Below, one piece after another: positions 9,616 to 21,811 of a stretch of DNA of 64,000 nt. This DNA is from Limanda limanda (Eukaryota; Chordata; Actinopteri; Pleuronectiformes; Pleuronectidae), in assembly GCF_963576545.1 (NCBI RefSeq), contig NW_026870558.1:34535-98534 (forward strand). The letters are read 5' to 3'. The position numbers were made by a program, and so were the translations under genes. How positions within the stretch are numbered: position 1 is the first letter of the stretch; each line of letters opens with the position of its first letter. Under the pieces are notes generated by a model. The model ran no database searches and was not told the origin of the DNA. It saw only the letters and a program-made list of their open reading frames with translations.

Positions 9616-11229
9616 CTAAATGGGGTAGCGCGCATCGATCGGTACCATCCTTGAGCTTCTCCGACTTTCGGAAGGGTTAGGGTTAGGGTTAGGGATGAAA
9701 GCACATAGGAGAAAGAGATATTCTTGAATAACTTTTTTTGTGAAGGTCGGAGAGACTTGCAAGTAGGCTCTGCCCCCACTAAATGGGGTAGCGCGCATCG
9801 ATCGGTACCATCCTTGAGCTTCTCCGACTTTCGGAAGGGTTAGGGTTAGGGTTAGGGATGAAAGCACATAGGAGAAAGAGATATTCTTGAATAACTTTTT
9901 TTGTGAAGGTCGGAGAGACTTGGAAAGTGGTTGCATCTGGACTAATTTGGGTCCTGCGGATCGATTGGTACCATCCCCGAGCTTGTATGACCTTCGGAAG
10001 AGGTCGACCGACGAAATTCCCCCAAATCTGAGGAGATATTCTTGAATTACTTTTTTTGTGAAGGTCGGAGAGACTTGCAAGTAGGCTCTACCCCCACTAA
10101 ATGGGGTTGCGCGCATCGATCGGTACCATCCTTGAGCTTCTCCGACTTTCGGAAGGGTTAGGGTTAGGGTTAGGGATGAAAGCACATAGGAGAAAGAGAT
10201 ATTCTTGAATAACTTTTTTTGTGAAGGTCGGAGAGACTTGCAAGTAGGCTCTACCCCCACTAAATGGGGTTGCGCGCATCGATCGGTACCATCCTTGAGC
10301 TTCTCCGACTTTCGGAAGGGTTAGGGTTAGGGTTAGGGATGAAAGCACATAGGAGAAAGAGATATTCTTGAATAACTTTTTTTGTGAAGGTCGGAGAGAC
10401 TTGGAAAGTGGTTGCATCTGGACTAATTTGGGTCCTGCGGATCGATTGGTACCATCCCCGAGCTTGTACGACCTTCGGAAGAGGTCGACCGACGAAATTC
10501 CCCCAAATCTGAGGAGATATTCTTGAATTACTTTTTTTGTGAAGGTCGGAGAGACTTGCAAGTAGGCTCTACCCCCACTAAATGGGGTTGCGCGCATCGA
10601 TCGGTACCATCCTTGAGCTTCTCCGACTTTCGGAAGGGTTAGGGTTAGGGTTAGGGATGAAAGCACATAGGAGAAAGAGATATTCTTGAATAACTTTTTT
10701 TGTGAAGGTCGGAGAGACTTGCAAGTAGGCTCTACCCCCACTAAATGGGGTTGCGCGCATCGATCGGTACCATCCTTGAGCTTCTCCGACTTTCGGAAGG
10801 GTTAGGGTTAGGGTTAGGGATGAAAGCACATAGGAGAAAGAGATATTCTTGAATAACTTTTTTTGTGAAGGTCGGAGAGACTTGCAAGTAGGCTCTACCC
10901 CCACTAAATGTGGTAGCGCGCATCGATCGGTACCATCCTTGAGCTTCTCCGACTTTCGGAAGGGTTAGGGTTAGGGTTAGGGATGAAAGCACATAGGAGA
11001 AAGAGATATTCTTGAATAACTTTTTTTGTGAAGGTCGGAGAGACTTGCAAGTAGGCTCTACCCCCACTAAATGGGGTAGCGCGCATCGATCGGTACCATC
11101 CTTGAGCTTCTCCGACTTTCGGAAGGGTTAGGGTTAGGGTTAGGGATGAAAGCACATAGGAGAAAGAGATATTCTTGAATAACTTTTTTTGTGAAGGTCG
11201 GAGAGACTTGCAAGTAGGCTCTACCCCCA
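9616..11229 (+). repeat. 1,614 bp tandem HOR, copy 2
   Basis: All markers of the previous block recur at +1,614 (CTCTGCCCC near 9,770, GTATGACC near 9,986, AATTAC near 10,047 and 10,528, AAATGTGG near 10,908). A third partial copy lies at about 16,993-18,444. Confidence 0.92.
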
Positions 11230-12997
11230 CTAAATGGGGTAGCGCGCATCGATCGGTACCATCCTTGAGCTTCTCCGACTTTCGGAAGGGTTAGGGTTAG
11301 GGTTAGGGATGAAAGCACATAGGAGAAAGAGATATTCTTGAATAACTTTTTTTGTGAAGGTCGGAGAGACTTGGAAAGTGGTTGCATCTGGACTAATTTG
11401 GGTCCTGCGGATCGATTGGTACCATCCTCGAGCTTGTACGACCTTCTGAAGAGGTCGACCGACGAAATTCCCCCAAATCTGAGGAGATATTCTTGAATAA
11501 CTTTTTTTGTGAAGGTCGGAGAGACTTGCAAGTAGGCTCTACCCCCACTAAATGGGGTAGCGCGCATCGATCGGTACCATCCTTGAGCTTCTCCGACTTT
11601 CGGAAGGGTTAGGGTTAGGGTTAGGGATGAAAGCACATAGGAGAAAGAGATATTCTTGAATAACTTTTTTTGTGAAGGTCGGAGAGACTTGCAAGTAGGC
11701 TCTACCCCCACTAAATGGGGTAGCGCGCATCGATCGGTACCATCCTTGAGCTTCTCCGACTTTCGGAAGGGTTAGGGTTAGGGTTAGGGATGAAAGCACA
11801 TAGGAGAAAGAGATATTCTTGAATAACTTTTTTTGTGAAGGTCGGAGAGACTTGCAAGTAGGCTCTACCCCCACTAAATGGGGTAGCGCGCATCGATCGG
11901 TACCATCCTTGAGCTTCTCCGACTTTCGGAAGGGTTAGGGTTAGGGTTAGGGATGAAAGCACATAGGAGAAAGAGATATTCTTGAATAACTTTTTTTGTG
12001 AAGGTCGGAGAGACTTGGAAAGTGGTTGCATCTGGACTAATTTGGGTCCTGCAGATCGATTGGTACCATCCCCGAGCTTGTACGACCTTCGGAAGAGGTC
12101 GACCGACGAAATTCCCCCAAATCTGAGGAGATATTCTTGAATAACTTTTTTTGTGAAGGTCGGAGAGACTTGCAAGTAGGCTCTACCCCCACTAAATGGG
12201 GTTGCGCGCATCGATCAGTACCATCCTTGAGCTTCTCCGACTTTTGGAAGGGTTAGGGTTAGGGTTAGGGATGAAAGCACATAGGAGAAAGAGATATTCT
12301 TGAATAACTTTTTTTGTGAAGGTCGGAGAGACTTGCAAGTAGGCTCTACCCCCACTAAATGGGGTAGCGCGCATCGATCGGTACCATCCTTGAGCTTCTC
12401 CGACTTTCGGAAGGGTTAGGGTTAGGGTTAGGGATGAAAGCACATAGGAGAAAGAGATATTCTTGAATAACTTTTTTGTGAAGGTCGGAGAGACTTGCAA
12501 GTAGGCTCTACCCCCACTAAATGGGGTAGCGCGCATCGATCGGTACCATCCTTGAGCTTCTCCGACTTTCGGAAGGGTTAGGGTTAGGGTTAGGGATGAA
12601 AGCACATAGGAGAAAGAGATATTCTTGAATAACTTTTTTTGTGAAGGTCGGAGAGACTTGCAAGTAGGCTCTACCCCCACTAAATGGGGTAACGCGCATC
12701 GATCGGTACCATCCTTGAGCTTCTCCGACTTTCGGAAGGGTTAGGGTTAGGGTTAGGGATGAAAGCACATAGGAGAAAGAGATATTCTTGAATAACTTTT
12801 TTTGTGAAGGTCGGAGAGACTTGGAAAGTGGTTGCATCTGGACTAATTTGGGTCCTGCGGATCGATTAGTACCATCCCCGAGCTTGTACGACCTTCGGAA
12901 GAGGTCGACCGACGAAATTCCCCCAAATCTGAGGAGATATTCTTGAATAACTTTTTTTGTGAAGGTCGGAGAGACTTGCAAGTAGGCTCTACCCCCA
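11230..12997 (+). repeat. 1.8 kb duplication with A-unit loss, left copy
   Basis: Resembles 18,444-19,885. The offset is 7,214 bp at first, then 6,888 bp after two A units present here are absent there. Shared markers are TTCTGAAG (11,445), CTGCAG, TTTTGGAAG (12,243), a six-T core tract (12,473), GGTAACGC (12,689) and GATTAGTACC (12,866). Confidence 0.88.
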
Positions 12998-13218
12998 CTA
13001 AATGGGGTTGCGCGCATCGATCGGTACCATCCTTGAGCTTCTCCGACTTTCGGAAGGGTTAGGGTTAGGGTTAGGGATGAAAGCACATAGGAGAAAGAGA
13101 TATTCTTGAATAACTTTTTTTGTGAAGGTCGGAGAGACTTGCAAGTAGGCTCTACCCCCACTAAATGGGGTAGCGCGCATCGATCGGTACCATCCTTGAG
13201 CTTCTCCGACTTTCGGAA

Positions 13219-15628
13219 GGGTTAGGGTTAGGGATGAAAGCACATAGGAGAAAGAGATATTCTTGAATAACTTTTTTTGTGAAGGTCGGAGAGACTTGGA
13301 AAGTGGTTGCATCTGGACTAATTTGGGTCCTGCGGATCGATTGGTACCATCCCCGAGCTTGTACGACCTTCGGAAGAGGTCGACCGACGAAATTCCCCCA
13401 AATCTGAGGAGATATTCTTGAATAACTTTTTTTGTGAAGGTCGGAGAGACTTGCAAGTAGGCTCTACCCCCACTAAATGGGGTTGCGCGCATCGATCGGT
13501 ACCATCCTTGAGCTTCTCCGACTTTCGGAAGGGTTAGGGTTAGGGTTAGGGATGAAAGCACATAGGAGAAAGAGATATTCTTGAATAACTTTTTTTGTGA
13601 AGGTCGGAGAGACTTGCAAGTAGGCTCTACCCCCACTAAATGGGGTAGCGCGCATCGATCGGTACCATCCTTGAGCTTCTCCGACTTTCGGAAGGGTTAG
13701 GGTTAGGGATGAAAGCACATAGGAGAAAGAGATATTCTTGAATAACTTTTTTTGTGAAGGTCGGAGAGACTTGGAAAGTGGTTGCATCTGGACTAATTTG
13801 GGTCCTGCGGATCGATTGGTACCATCCCCGAGCTTGTACGACCTTCGGAAGAGGTCGACCGACGAAATTCCCCCAAATCTGAGGAGATATTCTTGAATAA
13901 CTTTTTTTGTGAAGGTCGGAGAGACTTGCAAGTAGGCTCTACCCCCACTAAATGGGGTTGCGCGCATCGATCAGTACCATCCTTGAGCTTCTCCGACTTT
14001 CGGAAGGGTTAGGGTTAGGGTTAGGGATGAAAGCACATAGGAGAAAGAGATATTCTTGAATAACTTTTTTTGTGAAGGTCGGAGAGACTTGCAAGTAGGC
14101 TCTACCCCCACTAAATGGGGTAGCGCGCATCGATCGGTACCATCCTTGAGCTTCTCCGACTTTCGGAAGGGTTAGGGTTAGGGATGAAAGCACATAGGAG
14201 AAAGAGATATTCTTGAATAACTTTTTTTGTGAAGGTCGGAGAGACTTGCAAGTAGGCTCTACCCCCACTAAATGGGGTAGCGCGCATCGATCGGTACCAT
14301 CCTTGAGCTTCTCCGACTTTCGGAAGGGTTAGGATTAGGGTTAGGGATGAAAGCACATAGGAGAAAGAGATATTCTTGAATAACTTTTTTTGTGAAGGTC
14401 GGAGAGACTTGCAAGTAGGCTCTACCCCCACTAAATGGGGTAGCGCGCATCGATCGGTACCATCCTTGAGCTTCTCCGACTTTCGGAAGGGTTAGGGTTA
14501 GGGTTAGGGATGAAAGCACATAGGAGAAAGAGATATTCTTGAATAACTTTTTTTGTGAAGGTCGGAGAGACTTGGAAAGTGGTTGCATCTGGACTAATTT
14601 GGGTCCTGCAGATCGATTGGTACCATCCCCGAGCTTGTACGACCTTCGGAAGAGGTCGACCGACGAAATTCCCCCAAATCTGAGGAGATATTCTTGAATA
14701 ACTTTTTTTGTGAAGGTCGGAGAGACTTGCAAGTAGGCTCTACCCCCACTAAATGGGGTAGCGCGCATCGATCGGTACCATCCTTGAGCTTCTCCGACTT
14801 TCGGAAGGGTTAGGGTTAGGGTTAGGGATGAAAGCACATAGGAGAAAGAGATATTCTTGAATAACTTTTTTTGTGAAGGTCGGAGAGACTTGCAAGTAGG
14901 CTCTACCCCCACTAAATGGGGTAGCGCGCATCGATCGGTACCATCCTTGAGCTTCTCCGACTTTCGGAAGGGTTAGGGTTAGGGTTAGGGATGAAAGCAC
15001 ATAGGAGAAAGAGATATTCTTGAATAACTTTTTTTGTGAAGGTCGGAGAGACTTGGAAAGTGGTTGCATCTGGACTAATTTGGGTCCTGCGGATCGATTG
15101 GTACCATCCCCGAGCTTGTACGACCTTCGGAAGAGGTCGACCGACGAAATTCCCCCAAATCTGAGGAGATATTCTTGAATAACTTTTTTTGTGAAGGTCG
15201 GAGAGACTTGCAAGTAGGCTCTACCCCCACTAAATGGGGTTGCGCGCATCGATCGGTACCATCCTTGAGCTTCTCCGACTTTCGGAAGGGTTAGGGTTAG
15301 GGTTAGGGATGAAAGCACATAGGAGAAAGAGATATTCTTGAATAACTTTTTTTGTGAAGGTCGGAGAGACTTGCAAGTAGGCTCTACCCCCACTAAATGG
15401 GGTAGCGCGCATCGATCGGTACCATCCTTGAGCTTCTCCGACTTTCGGAAGGGTTAGGGTTAGGGTTAGGGATGAAAGCACATAGGAGAAAGAGATATTC
15501 TTGAATAACTTTTTTTGTGAAGGTCGGAGAGACTTGCAAATAGGCTCTACCCCCACTAAATGGGGTAGCGCGCATCGATCGGTACCATCCTTGAGCTTCT
15601 CCGACTTTCGGAAGGGTTAGGGTTAGGG
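13219..15628 (+). repeat. Cluster of contracted telomeric tracts
   Basis: Four A units in 2.4 kb have two TTAGGG units in place of three: GGG runs begin at 13,219, 13,694, 14,169 and 15,614. Most lie in AAB blocks, suggesting that the short allele was spread by local duplication or conversion. Confidence 0.88.
14326..14346 (+). other. Telomeric tract with a broken G run
   Basis: The second GGG run reads GGA (G to A at 14,334), leaving GGG-TTA-GGATTA-GGG-TTA-GGG. It is the only point mutation I noticed inside a telomeric tract; nearly all other changes are loss of a whole hexamer. Confidence 0.8.
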
Positions 15629-16170
15629 ATGAAAGCACATAGGAGAAAGAGATATTCTTGAATAACTTTTTTTGTGAAGGTCGGAGAGACTTGGAAAGTG
15701 GTTGCATCTGGACTAATTTGGGTCCTGCAGATCGATTGGTACCATCCCCGAGCTTGTACGACCTTCGGAAGAGGTCGACCGACGAAATTCCCCCAAATCT
15801 GAGGAGATATTCTTGAATAACTTTTTTTGTGAAGGTCGGAGAGACTTGCAAGTAGGCTCTACCCCCACTAAATGGGGTTGCGCGCATCGATCAGTACCAT
15901 CCTTGAGCTTCTCCGACTTTTGGAAGGGTTAGGGTTAGGGTTAGGGATGAAAGCACATAGGAGAAAGAGATATTCTTGAATAACTTTTTTTGTGAAGGTC
16001 GGAGAGACTTGCAAGTAGGCTCTACCCCCACTAAATGGGGTAGCGCGCATCGATCGGTACCATCCTTGAGCTTCTCCGACTTTCGGAAGGGTTAGGGTTA
16101 GGGTTAGGGATGAAAGCACATAGGAGAAAGAGATATTCTTGAATAACTTTTTTTGTGAAGGTCGGAGAGA
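15260..16170 (+). repeat. 0.9 kb duplication, left copy
   Basis: Matches about 20,715-21,631 (offset 5,455, then 5,461 after the contracted tract at 15,614). Shared markers are GCAAATA (15,536), CTGCAG (15,727) and TTTTGGAAG (15,919). Confidence 0.8.
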
Positions 16171-18581
16171 CTTGGAAAGTGGTTTCATCTGGACTAATTT
16201 GGGTCCTGCGGATCGATTGGTACCATCCCCGAGCTTGTACGACCTTCGGAAGAGGTCGACCGACGAAATTCCCCCAAATCTGAGGAGATATTCTTGAATA
16301 ACTTTTTTTGTGAAGGTCGGAGAGACTTGCAAGTAGGCTCTACCCCCACTAAATGGGGTTGCGCGCATCGATCAGTACCATCCTTGAGCTTCTCCGACTT
16401 TCGGAAGGGTTAGGGTTAGGGTTAGGGATGAAAGCACATAGGAGAAAGAGATATTCTTGAATAACTTTTTTTGTGAAGGTCGGAGAGACTTGCAAGTAGG
16501 CTCTACCCCCACTAAATGGGGTAGCGCACATCGATCGGTACCATCCTTGAGCTTCTCCGACTTTCGGAAGGGTTAGGGTTAGGGTTAGGGATGAAAGCAC
16601 ATAGGAGAAAGAGATATTCTTGAATAACTTTTTTTGTGAAGGTCGGAGAGACTTGGAAAGTGGTTGCATCTGGACTAATTTGGGTCCTGCGGATCGATTG
16701 GTACCATCCCCGAGCTTGTACGACCTTCGGAAGAGGTCGACCGACGAAATTCCCCCAAATCTGAGGAGATATTCTTGAATAACTTTTTTTGTGAAGGTCG
16801 GAGAGACTTGCAAGTAGGCTCTACCCCCACTAAATGGGGTAGCACGCATCGATCGGTACCATCCTTGAGCTTCTCCGACTTTCGGAAGGGTTAGGGTTAG
16901 GGTTAGGGATGAAAGCACATAGGAGAAAGAGATATTCTTGAATAACTTTTTTTGTGAAGGTCGGAGAGACTTGCAAGTAGGCTCTACCCCCACTAAATGG
17001 GGTAGCGCGCATCGATCGGTACCATCCTTGAGCTTCTCCGACTTTCGGAAGGGTTAGGGTTAGGGTTAGGGATGAAAGCACATAGGAGAAAGAGATATTC
17101 TTGAATAACTTTTTTTGTGAAGGTCGGAGAGACTTGCAAGTAGGCTCTGCCCCCACTAAATGGGGTAGCGCGCATCGATCGGTACCATCCTTGAGCTTCT
17201 CCGACTTTCGGAAGGGTTAGGGTTAGGGTTAGGGATGAAAGCACATAGGAGAAAGAGATATTCTTGAATAACTTTTTTTGTGAAGGTCGGAGAGACTTGG
17301 AAAGTGGTTGCATCTGGACTAATTTGGGTCCTGCGGATCGATTGGTACCATCCCCGAGCTTGTATGACCTTCGGAAGAGGTCGACCGACGAAATTCCCCC
17401 AAATCTGAGGAGATATTCTTGAATTACTTTTTTTGTGAAGGTCGGAGAGACTTGCAAGTAGGCTCTACCCCCACTAAATGGGGTTGCGCGCATCGATCGG
17501 TACCATCCTTGAGCTTCTCCGACTTTCGGAAGGGTTAGGGTTAGGGTTAGGGATGAAAGCACATAGGAGAAAGAGATATTCTTGAATAACTTTTTTTGTG
17601 AAGGTCGGAGAGACTTGCAAGTAGGCTCTACCCCCACTAAATGGGGTTGCGCGCATCGATCGGTACCATCCTTGAGCTTCTCCGACTTTCGGAAGGGTTA
17701 GGGTTAGGGTTAGGGATGAAAGCACATAGGAGAAAGAGATATTCTTGAATAACTTTTTTTGTGAAGGTCGGAGAGACTTGGAAAGTGGTTGCATCTGGAC
17801 TAATTTGGGTCCTGCGGATCGATTGGTACCATCCCCGAGCTTGTACGACCTTCGGAAGAGGTCGACCGACGAAATTCCCCCAAATCTGAGGAGATATTCT
17901 TGAATTACTTTTTTTGTGAAGGTCGGAGAGACTTGCAAGTAGGCTCTACCCCCACTAAATGGGGTTGCGCGCATCGATCGGTACCATCCTTGAGCTTCTC
18001 CGACTTTCGGAAGGGTTAGGGTTAGGGTTAGGGATGAAAGCACATAGGAGAAAGAGATATTCTTGAATAACTTTTTTTGTGAAGGTCGGAGAGACTTGCA
18101 AGTAGGCTCTACCCCCACTAAATGGGGTTGCGCGCATCGATCGGTACCATCCTTGAGCTTCTCCGACTTTCGGAAGGGTTAGGGTTAGGGTTAGGGATGA
18201 AAGCACATAGGAGAAAGAGATATTCTTGAATAACTTTTTTTGTGAAGGTCGGAGAGACTTGCAAGTAGGCTCTACCCCCACTAAATGTGGTAGCGCGCAT
18301 CGATCGGTACCATCCTTGAGCTTCTCCGACTTTCGGAAGGGTTAGGGTTAGGGTTAGGGATGAAAGCACATAGGAGAAAGAGATATTCTTGAATAACTTT
18401 TTTTGTGAAGGTCGGAGAGACTTGCAAGTAGGCTCTACCCCCACTAAATGGGGTAGCGCGCATCGATCGGTACCATCCTTGAGCTTCTCCGACTTTCGGA
18501 AGGGTTAGGGTTAGGGTTAGGGATGAAAGCACATAGGAGAAAGAGATATTCTTGAATAACTTTTTTTGTGAAGGTCGGAGA
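15916..18581 (+). repeat. 2.7 kb duplication, right copy
   Basis: Partner of 6,925-9,590. Breakpoints are placed between the first differing variant (TTTTGG near 15,918) and the point where this copy enters a B while the other continues with A. Confidence 0.9.
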
Positions 18582-19885
18582 GACTTGGAAAGTGGTTGCA
18601 TCTGGACTAATTTGGGTCCTGCGGATCGATTGGTACCATCCCCGAGCTTGTACGACCTTCTGAAGAGGTCGACCGACGAAATTCCCCCAAATCTGAGGAG
18701 ATATTCTTGAATAACTTTTTTTGTGAAGGTCGGAGAGACTTGCAAGTAGGCTCTACCCCCACTAAATGGGGTAGCGCGCATCGATCGGTACCATCCTTGA
18801 GCTTCTCCGACTTTCGGAAGGGTTAGGGTTAGGGTTAGGGATGAAAGCACATAGGAGAAAGAGATATTCTTGAATAACTTTTTTTGTGAAGGTCGGAGAG
18901 ACTTGGAAAGTGGTTGCATCTGGACTAATTTGGGTCCTGCAGATCGATTGGTACCATCCCCGAGCTTGTACGACCTTCGGAAGAGGTCGACCGACGAAAT
19001 TCCCCCAAATCTGAGGAGATATTCTTGAATAACTTTTTTTGTGAAGGTCGGAGAGACTTGCAAGTAGGCTCTACCCCCACTAAATGGGGTTGCGCGCATC
19101 GATCAGTACCATCCTTGAGCTTCTCCGACTTTTGGAAGGGTTAGGGTTAGGGTTAGGGATGAAAGCACATAGGAGAAAGAGATATTCTTGAATAACTTTT
19201 TTTGTGAAGGTCGGAGAGACTTGCAAGTAGGCTCTACCCCCACTAAATGGGGTAGCGCGCATCGATCGGTACCATCCTTGAGCTTCTCCGACTTTCGGAA
19301 GGGTTAGGGTTAGGGTTAGGGATGAAAGCACATAGGAGAAAGAGATATTCTTGAATAACTTTTTTGTGAAGGTCGGAGAGACTTGCAAGTAGGCTCTACC
19401 CCCACTAAATGGGGTAGCGCGCATCGATCGGTACCATCCTTGAGCTTCTCCGACTTTCGGAAGGGTTAGGGTTAGGGTTAGGGATGAAAGCACATAGGAG
19501 AAAGAGATATTCTTGAATAACTTTTTTTGTGAAGGTCGGAGAGACTTGCAAGTAGGCTCTACCCCCACTAAATGGGGTAACGCGCATCGATCGGTACCAT
19601 CCTTGAGCTTCTCCGACTTTCGGAAGGGTTAGGGTTAGGGTTAGGGATGAAAGCACATAGGAGAAAGAGATATTCTTGAATAACTTTTTTTGTGAAGGTC
19701 GGAGAGACTTGGAAAGTGGTTGCATCTGGACTAATTTGGGTCCTGCGGATCGATTAGTACCATCCCCGAGCTTGTACGACCTTCGGAAGAGGTCGACCGA
19801 CGAAATTCCCCCAAATCTGAGGAGATATTCTTGAATAACTTTTTTTGTGAAGGTCGGAGAGACTTGCAAGTAGGCTCTACCCCCA
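18444..19885 (+). repeat. 1.4 kb duplication with A-unit loss, right copy
   Basis: Partner of 11,230-12,997 with two fewer A units in one run. It carries the same rare six-T core variant (19,361), GGTAACGC (19,577) and GATTAGTACC (19,754). Confidence 0.88.
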
Positions 19886-21151
19886 CTAAATGGGGTAGCG
19901 CGCATCGATCGGTACCATCCTTGAGCTTCTCCGACTTTCGGAAGGGTTAGGGTTAGGGTTAGGGATGAAAGCACATAGGAGAAAGAGATATTCTTGAATA
20001 ACTTTTTTTGTGAAGGTCGGAGAGACTTGGAAAGTGGTTGCATCTGGACTAATTTGGGTCCTGCAGATCGATTGGTACCATCCCCGAGCTTGTACGACCT
20101 TCGGAAGAGGTCGACCGACGAAATTCCCCCAAATCTGAGGAGATATTCTTGAATAACCTTTTTTGTGAAGGTCAAAGAGACTTGCAAGTAGGCTCTACCC
20201 CCACTAAATGGGGTTGCGCGCATCGATCGGTACCATCCTTGAGCTTCTCCGACTTTCGGAAGGGTTAGGGTTAGGGTTAGGGATGAAAGCACATAGGAGA
20301 AAGAGATATTCTTGAATAACTTTTTTTGTGAAGGTCGGAGAGACTTGCAAGTAGGCTCTACCCCCACTAAATGGGGTAGCGCGCATCGATCGGTACCATC
20401 CTTGAGCTTCTCCGACTTTCGGAAGGGTTAGGGTTAGGGTTAGGGATGAAAGCACATAGGAGAAAGAGATATTCTTGAATAACTTTTTTTGTGAAGGTCG
20501 GAGAGACTTGGAAAGTGGTTGCATCTGGACTAATTTGGGTCCTGCGGATCGATTGGTACCATCCCCGAGCTTGTACGACCTTCGGAAGAGGTCGACCGAC
20601 GAAATTCCCCCAAATCTGAGGAGATATTCTTGAATAACTTTTTTTGTGAAGGTCGGAGAGACTTGCAAGTAGGCTCTACCCCCACTAAATGGGGTTGCGC
20701 GCATCGATCAGTACCATCCTTGAGCTTCTCCGACTTTCGGAAGGGTTAGGGTTAGGGTTAGGGATGAAAGCACATAGGAGAAAGAGATATTCTTGAATAA
20801 CTTTTTTTGTGAAGGTCGGAGAGACTTGCAAGTAGGCTCTACCCCCACTAAATGGGGTAGCGCGCATCGATCGGTACCATCCTTGAGCTTCTCCGACTTT
20901 CGGAAGGGTTAGGGTTAGGGTTAGGGATGAAAGCACATAGGAGAAAGAGATATTCTTGAATAACTTTTTTTGTGAAGGTCGGAGAGACTTGCAAATAGGC
21001 TCTACCCCCACTAAATGGGGTAGCGCGCATCGATCGGTACCATCCTTGAGCTTCTCCGACTTTCGGAAGGGTTAGGGTTAGGGTTAGGGATGAAAGCACA
21101 TAGGAGAAAGAGATATTCTTGAATAACTTTTTTTGTGAAGGTCGGAGAGAC
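19568..21151 (+). repeat. 2,244 bp tandem HOR, copy 1
   Basis: Begins with the GGTAACGC A unit. GATTAGTACC (19,754), CTGCAG (20,064), the AACC core variant (20,158) and GCAAATA (20,991) recur at +2,244. A private GGTCAAAGAG change in the core near 20,174 is not shared. Confidence 0.9.
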
Positions 21152-21631
21152 TTGGAAAGTGGTTGCATCTGGACTAATTTGGGTCCTGCAGATCGATTGG
21201 TACCATCCCCGAGCTTGTACGACCTTCGGAAGAGGTCGACCGACGAAATTCCCCCAAATCTGAGGAGATATTCTTGAATAACTTTTTTTGTGAAGGTCGG
21301 AGAGACTTGCAAGTAGGCTCTACCCCCACTAAATGGGGTTGCGCGCATCGATCAGTACCATCCTTGAGCTTCTCCGACTTTTGGAAGGGTTAGGGTTAGG
21401 GTTAGGGATGAAAGCACATAGGAGAAAGAGATATTCTTGAATAACTTTTTTTGTGAAGGTCGGAGAGACTTGCAAGTAGGCTCTACCCCCACTAAATGGG
21501 GTAGCGCGCATCGATCGGTACCATCCTTGAGCTTCTCCGACTTTCGGAAGGGTTAGGGTTAGGGTTAGGGATGAAAGCACATAGGAGAAAGAGATATTCT
21601 TGAATAACTTTTTTTGTGAAGGTCGGAGAGA
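20715..21631 (+). repeat. 0.9 kb duplication, right copy
   Basis: Partner of 15,260-16,170, with GCAAATA near 20,991, CTGCAG near 21,188 and TTTTGGAAG near 21,380. The telomeric tract that is short in the left copy is full length here. Confidence 0.8.
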
Positions 21632-21712
21632 CTTGCAAGTAGGCTCTACCCCCACTAAATGGGGTAGCGCGCATCGATCGGTACCATCCTTGAGCTTCTC
21701 CGACTTTCGGAA

Positions 21713-21727
21713 GGGTTAGGGTTAGGG
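21713..21727 (+). repeat. Contracted telomeric tract (two TTAGGG units)
   Basis: The tract is one hexamer short. The corresponding unit in the earlier copy of the 2,244 bp duplication (near 19,463) has three TTAGGG units. Confidence 0.88.
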
Positions 21728-21811
21728 ATGAAAGCACATAGGAGAAAGAGATATTCTTGAATAACTTTTTTTGTGAAGGTCGGAGAGACTTGCAAGTAGG
21801 CTCTACCCCCA

